Assembly (NCBI GenBank): GCA_022606135.1 | Contig: JABYQN010000011.1 | Location: forward strand, 2,251,836-2,315,835 | Source of the DNA: Fomes fomentarius | Taxonomy: Eukaryota > Basidiomycota > Agaricomycetes > Polyporales > Polyporaceae | Direction of reading: 5' to 3' | DNA length: 64,000 bases | Shown here: in pieces, positions 24,350 to 37,278 of the stretch | How positions within the stretch are numbered: position 1 is the first letter of the stretch | Layout of the letters: each line of letters opens with the position of its first letter | Notes under the pieces: generated by a model | The model's input: the letters and a program-made list of their open reading frames with translations, nothing else | Database searches by the model: none | What the model was told of the DNA's origin: nothing | Translations under genes and position numbers: made by a program

Positions 24350-27300
24350 TACAAAGCCCGAGACTGCCCTGTACGAGGAGACACTTGATCCACGCAAGCA
24401 AGGAGTGCCACCGTGAGGCGCGTGAGATTCACAGCGATCCGGGGGATACAGGCCCGACTCCGAGAAAACGGGGTAGGGAACAGCGTGAGCGATCGAGCGC
24501 AACCTCGGAACGCGCGCATCTCGAGCCGCAGTTCGTACGGTTAGGGTTAGTACCCAGGGCGCGTCGGACGATCCCAAGGAGTACTGGATGCAGTCGTTCG
24601 CAACCAGCGAGCAGTCGACACCCTAAACCTTGCCGACGCAGCTTGGGAAGTGGGACGCAAGAAGCCGGGAGGGGCGGGGGAGAGGTCTAGGCGAGAAGCA
24701 GCTCGTAAGAGCAACTGCAATACAAATGGACACTGTAGAGATTTGAGAGTGTCCCTCGACGTCGACGGCGTGGATTCGGATCGCTGGAGATCGTGTTCCG
24801 TGGCGGGGTGAATGAATAGACGAGATGGATTATGGGAGATCGTCGCTCCAGTACTGACCCGTCTCCCGTTCCGCGCCCGACGAGCCAATCGGAGCACGCG
24901 CGAGCAGCGGAAGAAGGTTGACGGTTGCGGTAGAGTGGAGTCGAGGGCATGCGGGATGTAAGGATTTTCGGACCGAGGCAGGTTAAAGATAGAAGGTGGT
25001 GGGATCAGCAAGCGTTCAGAACAGTGAGTAGACAGCAAGCGAGCACGGACGCACGAACATGACGCCAGAAGGAGGGAGCTGAGAACCTCGGGATGGTGCA
25101 CGGCCCTACTTGACAGTCTCCGTGATGGATGGAAGATGGATGTTGGAGGCCTAACCGCCGGGTTGATCGAGGCGCGCGCAGAACACACAGCAACAGGCTT
25201 GATCTCCTGCGAATCGGATGTCAGGCCTCCGGAGTCGGCGGCCATCTAACCCAGCACAGGGAGAGAGATAGCCAAGCGATAACTATACTCTGCACTCACG
25301 CGAATCCAAGTATCGTGCCTTTACGAAGACTTCTCAAGCCTAAGAGATGGCCGTGAAAAGAGGACGGAAGGGAAAGGTTGAGGGCAGACAGTATACTCTG
25401 GTGTTTCGAGCTTGTCTACGTCATCGTCGCGTCCCGGCGTGCGAGGAGGCTATTTCCAGAAGGGCGCGAGCGCTCCCATAAGCCTGCACAGGTATACAGT
25501 ACAAGCTGTCAGTGTGAGACTCGACGCGATACACAGTTACGAATGGCATGCTGCTCGCACCTCTTCCGCAGCCGTCCGAGGCCGTCCATCGCGCCCGTTC
25601 CGTGAGCTGAGTTCTATTGCACGAATCAATACTGTATGATGTTGATGCTGGTGCTATCTACGCGATGCCTCGTGCCTACGGTCTCAATTGCCTTCTGGAC
25701 GGTCGAATTATGAATATTCACAGATGTTGCATCTTCCAGGCTTGAGCCTGGTGGGCTGTCCGACAAGGGCCAGGAACGTTCGCCATTGCACCCTCTGGAA
25801 GCGCGCTCATGCCGTGAAGCCTAACGCCTAGCGTATCACCACCAGATCCCCATCACTCGTTGAGCTCAGGCTCCCTATGGTTGTTCTAGAACGACCAGAA
25901 GCTGCGAAGCAGACGAATTATGTGATTCCCGTCGAGCGGAGTGAGGGCGCGTCGACGGCGCATGGGAGTTCTTGTCCAAGTTCGCTTTCCTCGCGCATCG
26001 TGTGTTATCGCGGATGACGCGATGTGGAGAGCGTCAGAGAGATGGGAGCTGTGCCACTTAGTACTAGAACCCGCCCCCTGTAGCTGCAGTAGAATCCTCA
26101 AGTGCCCGCACCGCGGACTAAGTTGTGAGCAGATGACGAGGGTGTATAATCCGGGTTCGGAGGGCGGAGGAATGGGCTGAGCTCGGAGCCGGACTCGGAA
26201 GTCTGGCTCTGGCGGGCCGCCCGGGGTTTGCGGGCAGAAGAGATTCTCAAGCTGAGTGCAGGACACAAACGTGCTCAGTCTTTTCCCGAGCTGCGGTCGG
26301 GGCACACCTCTGCCTATCAAGATTATGGAGCTTCAGTATTCAGTACTCAGTGACACGGATGGAAGAATCGGAGCGGGCGCGATGGCGTCAATGTCGCTGG
26401 CTGGAAAACTTACGAGGCGGCGGGAGCATCATTAGCCTCTGGCACCGATTCTTCTCGCTTGTTCATTGTGGAGGCCTGAGGAATGGCTTCATAGATTACG
26501 ACGACCCTGCGCGGCGAGTCCGGTAGCGAGGTGATAGTCCTATATCTCGACAGTGCAGAGCATCGCTAGCGGATCGTCAATGAGGGACTCCTGCGACGCG
26601 GACTCGGGGGTCGTGCGCCGTTCGTGCGTGGTATACGACACACTGGTCGACGGAGCTAGTCGACGGAACTACCCGCGCGCTAGAAGCAGCGTCGGAGAGG
26701 CCACGGAGGCAGAAGAAGACTAGCAGCTACTCCGAGAGGTCTCTGCGAGAGAGCAGTATCATACATCGCATATGCAGACACAGTGAGCCTGCCGCCGCCT
26801 GACCCAAGCCCCCGAAGCATCGAGCATTCCGGAGTGCATCTGTGAACAGCAAAGAATGCAACACTGACCGGTTCTCCAGCGACGAAATGGTCACCAGAAT
26901 CAAGCGAGGGTCTCGGCCTTGAAAAGCGAGCGAAAGAGGAGTGATCGTCGTCGGGGGAAGAGCCAGCGTGCGAGCGCTAAACACGGTCTCCGTGCAAGGC
27001 GGCTGCCACGAGGCGCGCTCGCGACTAGTTGAGCACACTTCTCGCGCGTTACGGCCTCACTAGTCCTCTCCCACTGCTCTATATCTAACTTACACCTAGA
27101 GCGACTAATTCCGCGGGAGTATGGCTGTAGGAACTCGAAGCAAGGAGAAGACGCGTGAAGAGCAGTTCGCGGCCTGAGCTGACTGTGAATGTTCAAGCCT
27201 TTGAGGCTGGTCTAGCACGACACATAAAACGCCCGTCAGGTACCTCGTATGTATTGCGATGCCTCTCGCTCGCAGTCGCGCATTCAGTACGAGGGTTTCA

Positions 27301-28470
27301 CTTGACTAGTCTGAAGATCGAAACCTTGAGCTTGACGATCCGTGAAGTTCTAGCAGCTACCAGCAGCCTACGCGGACACATGCATGTACGCGTGCACGCG
27401 AATTCAAGTGACGGGCCAATCACTCTCTCGCGAACCCATACCTTTGCGTTGTGTCACGCTCTTGAGTGATATTGATTATACTCACAGGAATGAGTAGGCG
27501 TGAGTACTCTCCATCAGACTAGTTAGTACAAATTGTCAAACGTATGACGCGCTCTCCAATTACGCCCACCAGGAAGGATGTAGTGGTTCATGAAAACGTA
27601 AGTCAGCAACCATTGCGCGAGGGCGGGCGGGTGTGCCTTGCTACCCGCGCTTCAATTGAGGCCATTATTCATTATCACGCACCCGCAACCATACGCGAAC
27701 GAATCAAATCGAGGGCAGTCCTGAACTTCCGTCATTGGCATCACTACTTGTTCTCGCTGTCTACAGCAAGGCGAAAGGAACCTGCAGAGCGCTACGAGCC
27801 ATACGGAAAAACTACCCTTCACGCAGTACTTCGATGTCCTCTGGGCGCTGCGGGGCCGCAAGGGAAGGTCTGTTGACAGAAGGCTATAGCTTACAGGTGA
27901 AATGAACCAAGACGCGCGTGCACCAGTTCCTCGTAGAAAATCTCGTTTTGACTCAATTCCAATGAGCAGGAGTGAGCGTGAGCTAACTCTGATTGCCCGA
28001 TTACAGATAATCGCCGGCCAGCGACTGATTCTAAAAATCCACTGCGTGCACCTGGAAGCTGGCGCTCGTCGACCGCAACGTATGTAACTTCGTGCGCACG
28101 TATGTATGTACGCACAAAGCGTGGTAGCACAAGCACCGAGGTCGACGATCACTCAAATACGATCTGGCGTCCGGCCATGGGCGCAGGGGATACGAAAGAA
28201 GCCGCACTTGAGCTCGCGCGCGTCGCGCACTCAAGCGCATTCGCCAACTTCCACAGTCGCCGACTCCGACCTCGCTTCCCGGCCGCACTGGAAGCCCTGT
28301 CACTCTCAGATCCAGGATAACGTACGCACGCGCACGGATTCTTATAGGCACTTCTGCGGTCTGAGCAGCGAGAGCTGACGGCATGCCAGGTCCTCACTGC
28401 AGCGGGCCCTTGCCAGGAAAGGCGCGAGGCCACAAAATCTCCTTATGGGCGGGCTCGAGTCAGCCACGCG
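24350..28470 (+). repeat. Third, diverged direct copy of the inverted-repeat arm
   Basis: This segment is colinear with the left arm from about 10.75 to 14.25 kb. Shared strings include CCCTCGACGTCGACGGCGT (24751; compare 10972), the GTGTGCCTTGCTAYCCGCGCT tract (27630; compare 13645), the CTCAAGCGCRTTYGC and TCGCCGACTCCGA tract (28230-28270; compare 14035-14070), and CCACAAAATCTCCTTAT (28431; compare 14226). It is clearly less similar to either arm than the arms are to each other. Weaker echoes continue to about 31.7 kb (for example 31320-31370 with 16085-16130, and GAGCAGGTGACCGCGTC at 31650 with 17475), so the true right limit is uncertain. Confidence 0.82.
24539..24552 (+). repeat. Interstitial telomere-like string
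   Basis: CGGTTAGGGTTAGT contains two TTAGGG-type units at the proximal edge of the third repeat copy. It is too short to prove a former chromosome end, but the corresponding place in the left arm (about 10780) lacks it. Confidence 0.4.
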
Positions 28471-31400
28471 CCCAAGAATGGAAGTCTGGAAGGAGGACGC
28501 ATTGCAGGAGAATATGAGCCCTGAGACCGTACGAAAGGGCGTGCGTGGGAGGTCCTGAGACCGCAGTGAGAATCCAAATATTCATATACAGACATCGACG
28601 TCATGCATTATGCGTCGCCTGGTATTTGGACTGAAATTTCTCAAGGTGTCACCGCGCGTAAAGATCTCGCTACATCTTCTTGCTCACAAAATGATACAGA
28701 CCCAAGGATTACTCACCACGTCAAAGGAGTGTCCGACGCGACTGGCGAAGCACGTTATGATTGTCGAGTTTAGGGCACAAACGCGTACGCGACTCGTTAG
28801 TGAGAACTTACAGGGCGCAGATGACTCGGAGATGCGGACGTGTGAGATACCGATGAGCCATCGAGGAAGTCTAGAGCTTCTATCGCGCACAGAAGAGCTC
28901 GGAAGATGCACGTCGACAGGCTGAAGATGCGATTGCTCGCCGGCCGCGGGCACGAGGCAGCAACGTCAAGCGCGATAGCCTGAAGTGAGTCGCTGATTGA
29001 TACCAGGCCAGAGGCGAGGCGAGACGCCAAACCACAGTTAAGTATTGGGTGACAGGCCGCATGCCAGCTAGGGTTTGAGACGTTGAAAGCGCCGTGGACG
29101 ACGGTCGCGACCCGCAGTGCGTCAAGAGGATGAACGTTGACAGTGCAAGAGTTCAATATTGGCGGCCGGCTATGTTGAATCCCGGAGCACAGCGTGCGCC
29201 GATAGGGGCTGGGCTTCACGTACAGAGTCGAAATCTTCTCGTATGCGTCTGCGATGAGTCGCATCGAGACTGCGCGTTCGACGCCAAGGACCAATGGCGA
29301 AATCCGTGCCCAGCATGAGCTGTCCGAAGACGTAAGTGCTATACATAGACTGTCGAGCTGGATGTGTGCTGACCGTATGGTCCTCGACTCGGGATACGAG
29401 CAGCTGCGTGAGCTGGGCGGGATATGGTTAGCTTCCTGTGAGTGTTCTTACGGAGGAAGGTGCCAGCTACAAAAAGGAAGCTGAGGTAAAGCTTACCTCA
29501 CGAGCAGTGGCGGCGGTCCAAACACAGCATTTCTGACTCTGAGCGTGGTTATACCCATTCCTCGGACGAGTGAGATGCAGTGACCACTGCGGATCTCGTG
29601 AACGGTGCACGTTTGTTGACCGGGTCTAGACCACAACCCAATGCTGACAGCAATAGTTCAGTCAATCGCACTTCTCAGAGTCAGAGTCAGAGTCAAGGAC
29701 ACATACCGCCTCCGGGCGCGATCGGGAGCGCGAGGTCGGTGTTAGTCAGACGCTGTCGGGCGGCATGTGTCAGTGTACTGAGTGCACGGTGGCGAGAAGG
29801 ACTGTGGCCTTGGCAGAGTACATGCTCGTCATTCTGCGAAGCGTCCCGCCAAGTGCGGCCCACGGCGTCAGATGTGTCCGCAAGAGGAGTCCATCGTGGC
29901 GGAGAAGGCTGATCCTGTGAGGACTGCTGATAACGTACTCGCTTGCTGAGAGAGAAATCCGGCGGAAGGACGACCGAGCAGTGCGCCACAGACGAGCTGA
30001 ACGAGAACAAGAGTGAGATCGCGCGGTGGCCAGCGACATCCACCCAAAACGCCGTGACTGCACGCGCGTCGAACTGCCGTGTCCAGACCGGCGCTGCGAA
30101 AGCCCTAAAGGAGCCCCGCCGTCGGGCGCGCAGTTACAGTTCGCCCATCTAGGAAGGTCTTCCGGTCCGAATCCTCGACGGGCCGCCCCACGGCTGCCAG
30201 TGCTTGCTTGGTACAGGACGGATGCCATGCGAAGGTTGGGAGGCGTAGTGGAGCCCTGCTGACGCTCCAGTCCCTCATAGCACTGCGGCTTGCGCTCCTA
30301 GCTCCGTGGGTGCCCAGCATGGATTCTGACATCGCACATTCAGTGTCGTGCGTGCGTGGGGGTGGGTGCAAGAGAAGACACGTTGTGTGGTCATCGCCAG
30401 TTCCGCTTCGGGCGCAGAGTCGTGCTTCGCAAGCTCTCGGGACAGGACAGGAACAGGGTGCTTACTGGTCAGTAGTCCCGCCCCCGTCGTGCGTGCGAGT
30501 GCGAATACCAGCGGGACCGGATGCGGACCGAGCACTCGCAGACTTCCCGCCCACGCCAAGCCCGTTCATTTCATTCATAGCTGACCTCGGTCCACGAAGT
30601 CAACGCGCAGGTACTTACACTGAATGTATGTTCAGTCCCGGGTGCGGCGCCGTTCGACTCGGAGATGGCTGTCTTCCTCTTCACGCTCTCCGAAGACATC
30701 TTGCCAAGCATTAGTATTGCGTTCGCGGTGTGCATAACTCAGTGCGCTCGATCGCATGATGCACATGTGTATGGATGAATGTTCGCCTTGTCCCAGGTCC
30801 AAGAATAGGTCTCGCGAGATTCGACAGCTCCCCGACACGAGCGAGCGCAGTGTAAGCGATCCAGGCAGGGAGCTTCCATACCGTCCAAGACCCTTCAACG
30901 TAGCTTTTCATACCGGCTGTCCCGGTTGCCCCAACATTCGAGGAATCCCGATGCGCCAGGGATACACCCACTTACTCTCCGGCTGCCAAGACAAGAAGAG
31001 AGGGCGCGAACGCGCGAAGCTTGCGTACTCGGCGCGGACGATCGTGTGCGCACGACAGCCGAGCCGTGGACCTCGGTTCTCAATTTCATTGCGTTGCGTT
31101 GAGTTTGGGGGTCTGAGCAAAGAGCATCATCGCACGTTGACAGTCGACAGTGCTGTAGACGGTGGCGAGTCGAGTTCTGAATGCGTCGCGGTCCTCGGGT
31201 ATCAAGTCAATGCACCTGCGCCGACGTCACCTGTCTATACCGCAGCGGCCTGGTCATGTCCATGTCCATGTCATGTTGACGGCCATAATACATTGAGATT
31301 GCGGTCAGAGATCAGACAGGGCAAGAAGCAAGGAAGGTCGGGCCGTACCGTGGGTCCTGGTATTTCCTCATTGCCATTCCCGGAAAACTGTCGTGAAAAT

Positions 31401-34400
31401 GAACCCGATCGCGACGCGCCGACGCGGTCTCTTGCATCTCATTCATTGAATCATTCATCGGGTTCCGTGTACTCGAGAGAGTTTGTAGATGTAATGCTTC
31501 CTGATGGTCGCCCCCGTGTCGACGATCGAGATGTCGGATTGTGGGGTAGGCGCGTCGGGAATGCGGGGTAGAGAGTCGATTACGCGTACATAACATAAGA
31601 CATACGTCGTGTCGCTGCGAGAGTCGATGCACGGGGGGAGTGCTAGGAGAGCAGGTGACCGCGTCATGCGTCGGGGCGAAGAGTTCGGCATTGAGCGTTC
31701 TTCGAATTCCTCGTGGCACTGGGAGTCGGGTCGAGGCAAGAGTCGACGACGAGCTCGAGACGGATCAGACATCCGGTCTTCATTGGCTTCGAGCGCTGCT
31801 TCGGGGCCAAACGGCGAAGGCGACGAAGGACGACCACTACAGGCCTAGTGCAAGATGCGCCGGCGGGAGAAGTGTGGTGTTCTAGACTCGCATGTGCGAG
31901 TATGAGAGAGTGCGGCAGTACGGGACTCGCCCCGAGCTTGATACCAGCAGCCACGGGCCATCGAGGGCGGGGCACCCGCCACAGGCGCGGAGGTACGTGC
32001 CGACTTGTGCGTGGACCTGACATTGGAGGGTGAGTATTGAGGCACAGGGCTGACAGCCATACAGCACATAACGATATCGGCGTCGTGGTATGATGTCGAG
32101 GGTGTAGTGCTAGAAAGGCAGGTGTGCAGGAACGGGTTCTAGGCTCCCTTTCCTGCAGGGTCTGTGTGTCCATGTGCAGTCAATGTGAGAGTCGATGTAC
32201 GGACTGTGTACCGCAGCAGCGTGTCGGTGAGGTTTGAGCGGGGTGGAGAACGCCGAAGGATAGAGAGAAAGAGACTCACCGGAATGCGATCAAGATTCAC
32301 ATTTAGGATCCGGGATTCGAGAGATCGACGGTCACCGCGCTTCGGGTGATTCGTCGACGTGAGCCTAGTTGAGAGGTCTTGCCAAGCACACGACCAGCGA
32401 CGCGGATGAGGGGATGCCACGGAGAGAACGGGGAGTGGCACAAGCTTATGGGTCGGAACACCGGGCGGTGGACCGAGCTAGCGCGCGATTGCCCTGGTCA
32501 GCTGTGCCTCTCGCGGCTCGCTCTCACAATCACCTTCGCGATCTTACCGGACGACGTCATCGTCACATTGATACCGTGCCACCCGCGTAGCGAAACTATA
32601 CAGATAGACACATGGAAAGATCACATATGCCGGCCACTACGGCACGGAAGTCGTGATCGCGCGGGGATGGCTGGGCGCAGGTGACCGTGCTGTAGAGCGT
32701 ATGACCTGGTTAGAGATACATTGACAAGGACGCGATCAGACCGTGATGTCTCTCCGACTGACAGTGAGAGGCCGAACAGTAATTGCGAAACAAGAGAGTT
32801 GACATGTAGTAACATCGGAGGCCGGAACTCGGGAGGATATCCCGGATCCTGCCCATGGTGAAGACTACTTGCGGGAAACAAGAGACCATCAGGACTGGCG
32901 CGAGTGGAGTGAGATATTTGCGCACCAGCAGTACTAGTCGTGCCTTCCATGACTATTCGCAGGACGAAGGTCGTCTCAAGTCATCCCCGTGGCTGACACC
33001 ATGCCGCTGGGTTGCGAATGGGGTACCAACTCTATCAGCAATGTTGCAGGAAGTGGCTCCGCGAAGCACGCCTATGAGCGTACCGACTATGCGCCCACTG
33101 GAAGAAGACGAAGGCTGAGGCGTTCGCTGCGGGAGCTGTCGCGCGTGCTGTAGGTATCATGGATACCAATATAGCTGGAGGGTACACGGCCCCAATTCCG
33201 AAACGAGGTCAATCTCTGAGGGACGGAGATGAGCATTGGATGTACCAGCGAATGCAGACGCTGAGCGACGGCGGCGTGGCCATGGGACGTACAGGATGAA
33301 CGGTTGCCTGCTGATCGGCGGTAGACACCAAGCACGGATACCGCACTGAACCAAATCTGTAACACTCTCAGTCTGGGCGGTTTGTGTCGTTGACGTCATT
33401 CCACGCGTCTGCCATGGCCACCGTAGACGGAGAGACGACCCAGAAAGGCGAGGGCGATGCCTGTACAGCGTACTGCCCGCTGGCCGCTGAGCGCACCGGG
33501 TCTGAGGAGCAAGACAAGCAAACTACCGACCTCGGAGCGCCACCACCGCGGTCCGTACGAGGTCCTTGAGTTGCACTTCTAACTGCTTCTGTACGCGTTA
33601 TTGACTCCACTTGGCCCAAGATCACCAACTTCGACGCCCACGTTCATACTCAACTGCGCGTCCGAGGGGCCGAGATGCGCGTGGTACTCGTTGAGAGATA
33701 GGCTGGTAGCGTTCGAGCTTGAGCTTGAGTCTGTGTTTACGATTCATGCTTGGCCCGTCCGCAGCTCTGTATGTCCGTCGGGATACTCGAAGCGGCTGAG
33801 GAACCGGCCGCGGGCCTGCGCTGTCCCGAAGTCGGTCCTATATGCCTGTGTGGCGACGGCGGCCTCAAGGACGATTCCGGACGGCGGACTTCCTGAGCAA
33901 GTCGACTCGGTCATTTGGATGAGTGATACGACAGCTCACGGACCTTCGACGCCCGAGTAATCTTCGATTCTATCCTCCCGCGTTCGACTCGTTTCTTGTC
34001 ATGTGTACGTACCGGTCGCTCGCCGTGGGCCGTTCGTCGTTCACGGACGAGAACTCTCGCCGTCGCTGCGATGACAGCAATCAGCTGCCTCCCCGCGCCT
34101 CAGGATGTTTTCATGGGTACCCACACTGCTAATAATACCATCGCTCGCTTTGGGATAGGTCGGAAAACATTTCGGATGGTTGGGAAAACATTACGGGGTG
34201 GTTCGGGAGACCCAGGTGCGCTCGGATATTGATAGATACCTGCGCACACAGAACGCGTTAGGCTCAGAAGTTCATGGCTTTGCGGCTCGAGCGAAGCAGA
34301 AAAAAGAGACTCACAAACTTGATGTTGAAACTTGGGTCTAATGGGGCACTGTAGCTTAGTGGGGCGATCCGTGAATGGAAAATGAGCACGGCGCCCGCGC

Positions 34401-34740
34401 GACAAACAGGAGAGGGATATGTTTGGAGACGACTGAGGGCGCACCGCTTCGGCGAACTCTCAACATGACGTTTGAATTCTCCTCGCTCAGGAATGCATAG
34501 ATCTTGAGAATTTGAGTTCGGCCGGCTCGCCTTGTTGGATCGGTCGCGTCCGACTCCGACCGCCCGAGGACGTAGGGAGCGGGACCGATCGGGACTGGAT
34601 CATCCGCGTCATCGGACACCGGCGTGCAGAGGCTGAGAGGACGGCGCACGAAGCTCGCGCGGCGCAAACGGCATCGAAACAAACAGGCTCTCTAACGAAA
34701 GTCAGACGATGATAATAAGTGAAACGTGAGCTACATATAG
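28471..34740. other. Spacer DNA without a supportable gene
   Basis: The longest open frame is 271 codons (30756-31571, plus), with overlapping frames on both strands. It has no motif, splice continuation or codon pattern that sets it apart in this GC-rich DNA, and its last part overlaps the faint echo of the repeat arm. A short AGAGTC tandem occurs at 29680-29697. I see no RNA gene. Confidence 0.5.
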
Positions 34741-34763
34741 CCGCGGATCCAAAACACGAAGTA

Positions 34764-34812
34764 GGCACAGAATACAGGACGCAGAACACAGAATGCAGAA
34801 AACAGGATAAAG
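34764..34812 (-). repeat. Degenerate 7-bp tandem repeat (CTGCGTT-like)
   Basis: On the minus strand units such as TTCTGCA, TTCTGTG, TTCTGCG and TCCTGTA follow each other. On the plus strand the same tract reads CAGAAC/CAGGAC. A cleaner array of the same unit is at 35252-35289. Confidence 0.7.
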
Positions 34813-35251
34813 GATGCGGACAATGGTAGACAGGACACAGGCACGAACGCGGCGGGAGCGGTCCATGACATAGGCATGAGACACGACATACCCCAGCTGA
34901 TCATGTCTAGTTCACGCGCGGAGTTTCGAGTCTGTTCAGTACTCAGTCTTCGGCCTCGCAGCACATTCCTTTTCCCATTCCCACCGACAGTTCGCCAGTG
35001 CCATTGGCTGCATTCCCATGGTCGTCGAAGCTGCGCGCAGGATCAGCGGCAGACTAGAGGACATTGAGCACAGCGTGAGGTAGACATTGGATCCAGTCGA
35101 ACGATGAATGTTGGACGCATGGTGGCTGGTGGCCCGAATGTGCTGGCACCCGGAATGTGGCGTATCGTGAGCCGAGAATAGTCGCAGCACTGTAATTTGA
35201 TATTGATAGCCTGGGAGGTTTGAACGTCGAGGTGTGGCCGCGAGTTGAGAC

Positions 35252-35289
35252 CGCAGAACGCAGGACGCAGAACGCAGGACACAGAACGT
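35252..35289 (-). repeat. 7-bp tandem repeat (CTGCGTT/CTGCGTC)
   Basis: About five units of GCAGAAC/GCAGGAC (plus-strand reading) stand in a row, 440 bp from the related degenerate tract at 34764-34812. Confidence 0.8.
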
Positions 35290-37278
35290 AAGCTCCGGCC
35301 AGGGCAATCGCATCAGTGAAGATAGAAGACAGGCCGAGGAGATCAAAGTAAGGACGGAGCTCAGACGTCGTCTGAGACTTCTGAGATACCGAGAGAAAGA
35401 AAGTAGGAGAGCGCGCGTAGAAATGGGCGAGGTGCGGAGGCATTTGTCGCTGTTGCAGATTCTGAACGCGCGGTTGCGATAGCGAGGGTGGTCAAATAGA
35501 CGCATAGACAGAGACAATCAAGACAGATCACGACATTGAGCGATAGACGTCCGTTATCCGCCGGCCCAGGAGAGATCACGCACAGCCAGACCGGTGACAG
35601 ACAGGCGAAGAGGTGTGGAAGCTGAGACGCGTGAGACGCGGACACGAGACGAGTGGAGGTGAGGTGTTTTCGGAGCGTGTGACAGAGCGAGGCTGCACGG
35701 CGCAGACAGGGCGCAGGTGTATGGGTATGGGTATGGGATGATTGAGATCCGGGGGAGGAGGGACGAGAAGCGATCGAAACTAGCGGGGATGCGAGCGAGA
35801 GTGCGGGGGACGACGTCGTTGAATGAAACACGGAAGATATCTCAGGCTGGATCTGCTACGCACATCCATCTATCCATCGTGCCCTGCGAGGTCCGGCATT
35901 GGGTGGCGAGAGTGGCGAGAGAGAGGCGAGAATACGCGCAGGCGGACGCGGTCGGAGGTGTGGCTTGAACTGGACCGCTGAGATATGCATGGAGGACGGT
36001 CTAAGCGCGCGGGCCCTGTGCGCGGGCGGCTCCAAGGCAGCCTGAGGCAGGACGGGGGCGGCCGGGATACCTGATTTGGACGAGTGGCCGAGGATTGGGG
36101 TGGGATGGAACGAGAAAGGAAAGACGGCGGCGGGTCGGGTCTTGGTGAGATTCACACGGCCGGAGACTAAGATGGACAACGAGGCGGTCGGGTCTTGGGT
36201 GGACGTCTATTATGGCGGGAGAAGGACGACAAGCGACGAGAATGAAAGAGGGGCGAGGGGGCGAAAGCGCAGAAAGCCGGGGAAGAGCGGTAAGCTTTAG
36301 AGAGTAGGCACGGCGACCGTCATCGTGGGCAGACGCGGTGGTGGTGGTCAAAGGAAAGGGAACGAGGAATTCTTCATTTTCGTGTTCTTTGATCAGCCCA
36401 CGCGCATGTACACGAAAGGGAAGTTGAACGTCCGAGATGAGATAGCAAAGGCGTTGGAAGGGGATAATGCCGGTCGGCCAAAAGCGAGGCAGAGCACGGT
36501 GGGCGAGAGAAAAACGAAAAATTGGGAAAGAAAGGTCGCTGGAAGGTAGCGTTGTGTGAGGGCGGACAAGTCATGGGGGACGCCTTGAGGCGGGGGCGGA
36601 CTGGACGGAGTTAGAAGGTGTTGTTATCCATGTGTTGGGATAGCAGCTCGAGGTGAAGCGGTGCCGCTGCTGGAGGCACGAGTGATGTGCCGCCAACAAA
36701 AGACGCGTTTGGGATAGCACACAATCTAAGGGCGCGCTGAGGCGGTGTAGGGAGCAGAGACGAAAACGATGGGGCGCGATCGGGGGCGGAGGTCGGTGGA
36801 TAGAGGCGGGATTACCTAGCGGGGAGAAGGCGGGATGAGGATGGTATGGATGAGTGGAGGAAGGGGAGCTGATGGCGAAAAGAGGGCGGTGAGTATGGCG
36901 AGGGGCGTCGGACGTTGGCCCGGACCAATCGAGAGAAGAGGAAGGTGGCCGGAAGTACGAACGGCGATCTCATCTGCCGGCCACCCACTGCGTCCATCCG
37001 TGTATGGCAGCTCTGACCCGGCTGTTGTCGGCGCCTCGGGGTGAGTTGGCCGGAAGAGGTGGCTGCCTTATATGAGCAAAGGATGAAAGAGACGCGCGGG
37101 AGTCTTCTCTTTTCTCTGTCTTCTCTCCGCCGCCCTCGTCCTTTTCTGCCCAAGCATATAGATACGCCCACCATGGCCCTCCGTTCTTAACACCATCCTT
37201 CCCATCCCAACCAAACATACACAGTTCCCTCCTCCCGGCCCTCCTCCTCCTCCTCCTCACTCCTCAACGACGACGACA
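35290..37278. other. No gene seen; 5' flank of the 37279 gene, with pyrimidine-rich leader
   Basis: Minus-strand frames of 107-156 codons at 35361-36351 are proline-, serine- and arginine-rich with no recognised domain. From about 37100 to 37278 the plus strand is strongly C+T rich (TCTTCTCTTTTCTCTGTC and CTCCTCCTCCTCCTC tracts), a common feature of promoters and leaders of well-expressed fungal genes, ending right before the start codon at 37279. Confidence 0.5.

Noticed and set aside
30756..31571. 271-codon open frame on the plus strand
   Set aside because: No motif, no splice partner, comparable frames on other strands, and it overlaps faint repeat-arm homology; it is best read as chance openness in GC-rich DNA.
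37090..37278. CT-rich stretch as a transposon remnant
   Set aside because: It lies immediately before a good start codon and is better explained as a fungal promoter/leader pyrimidine tract.
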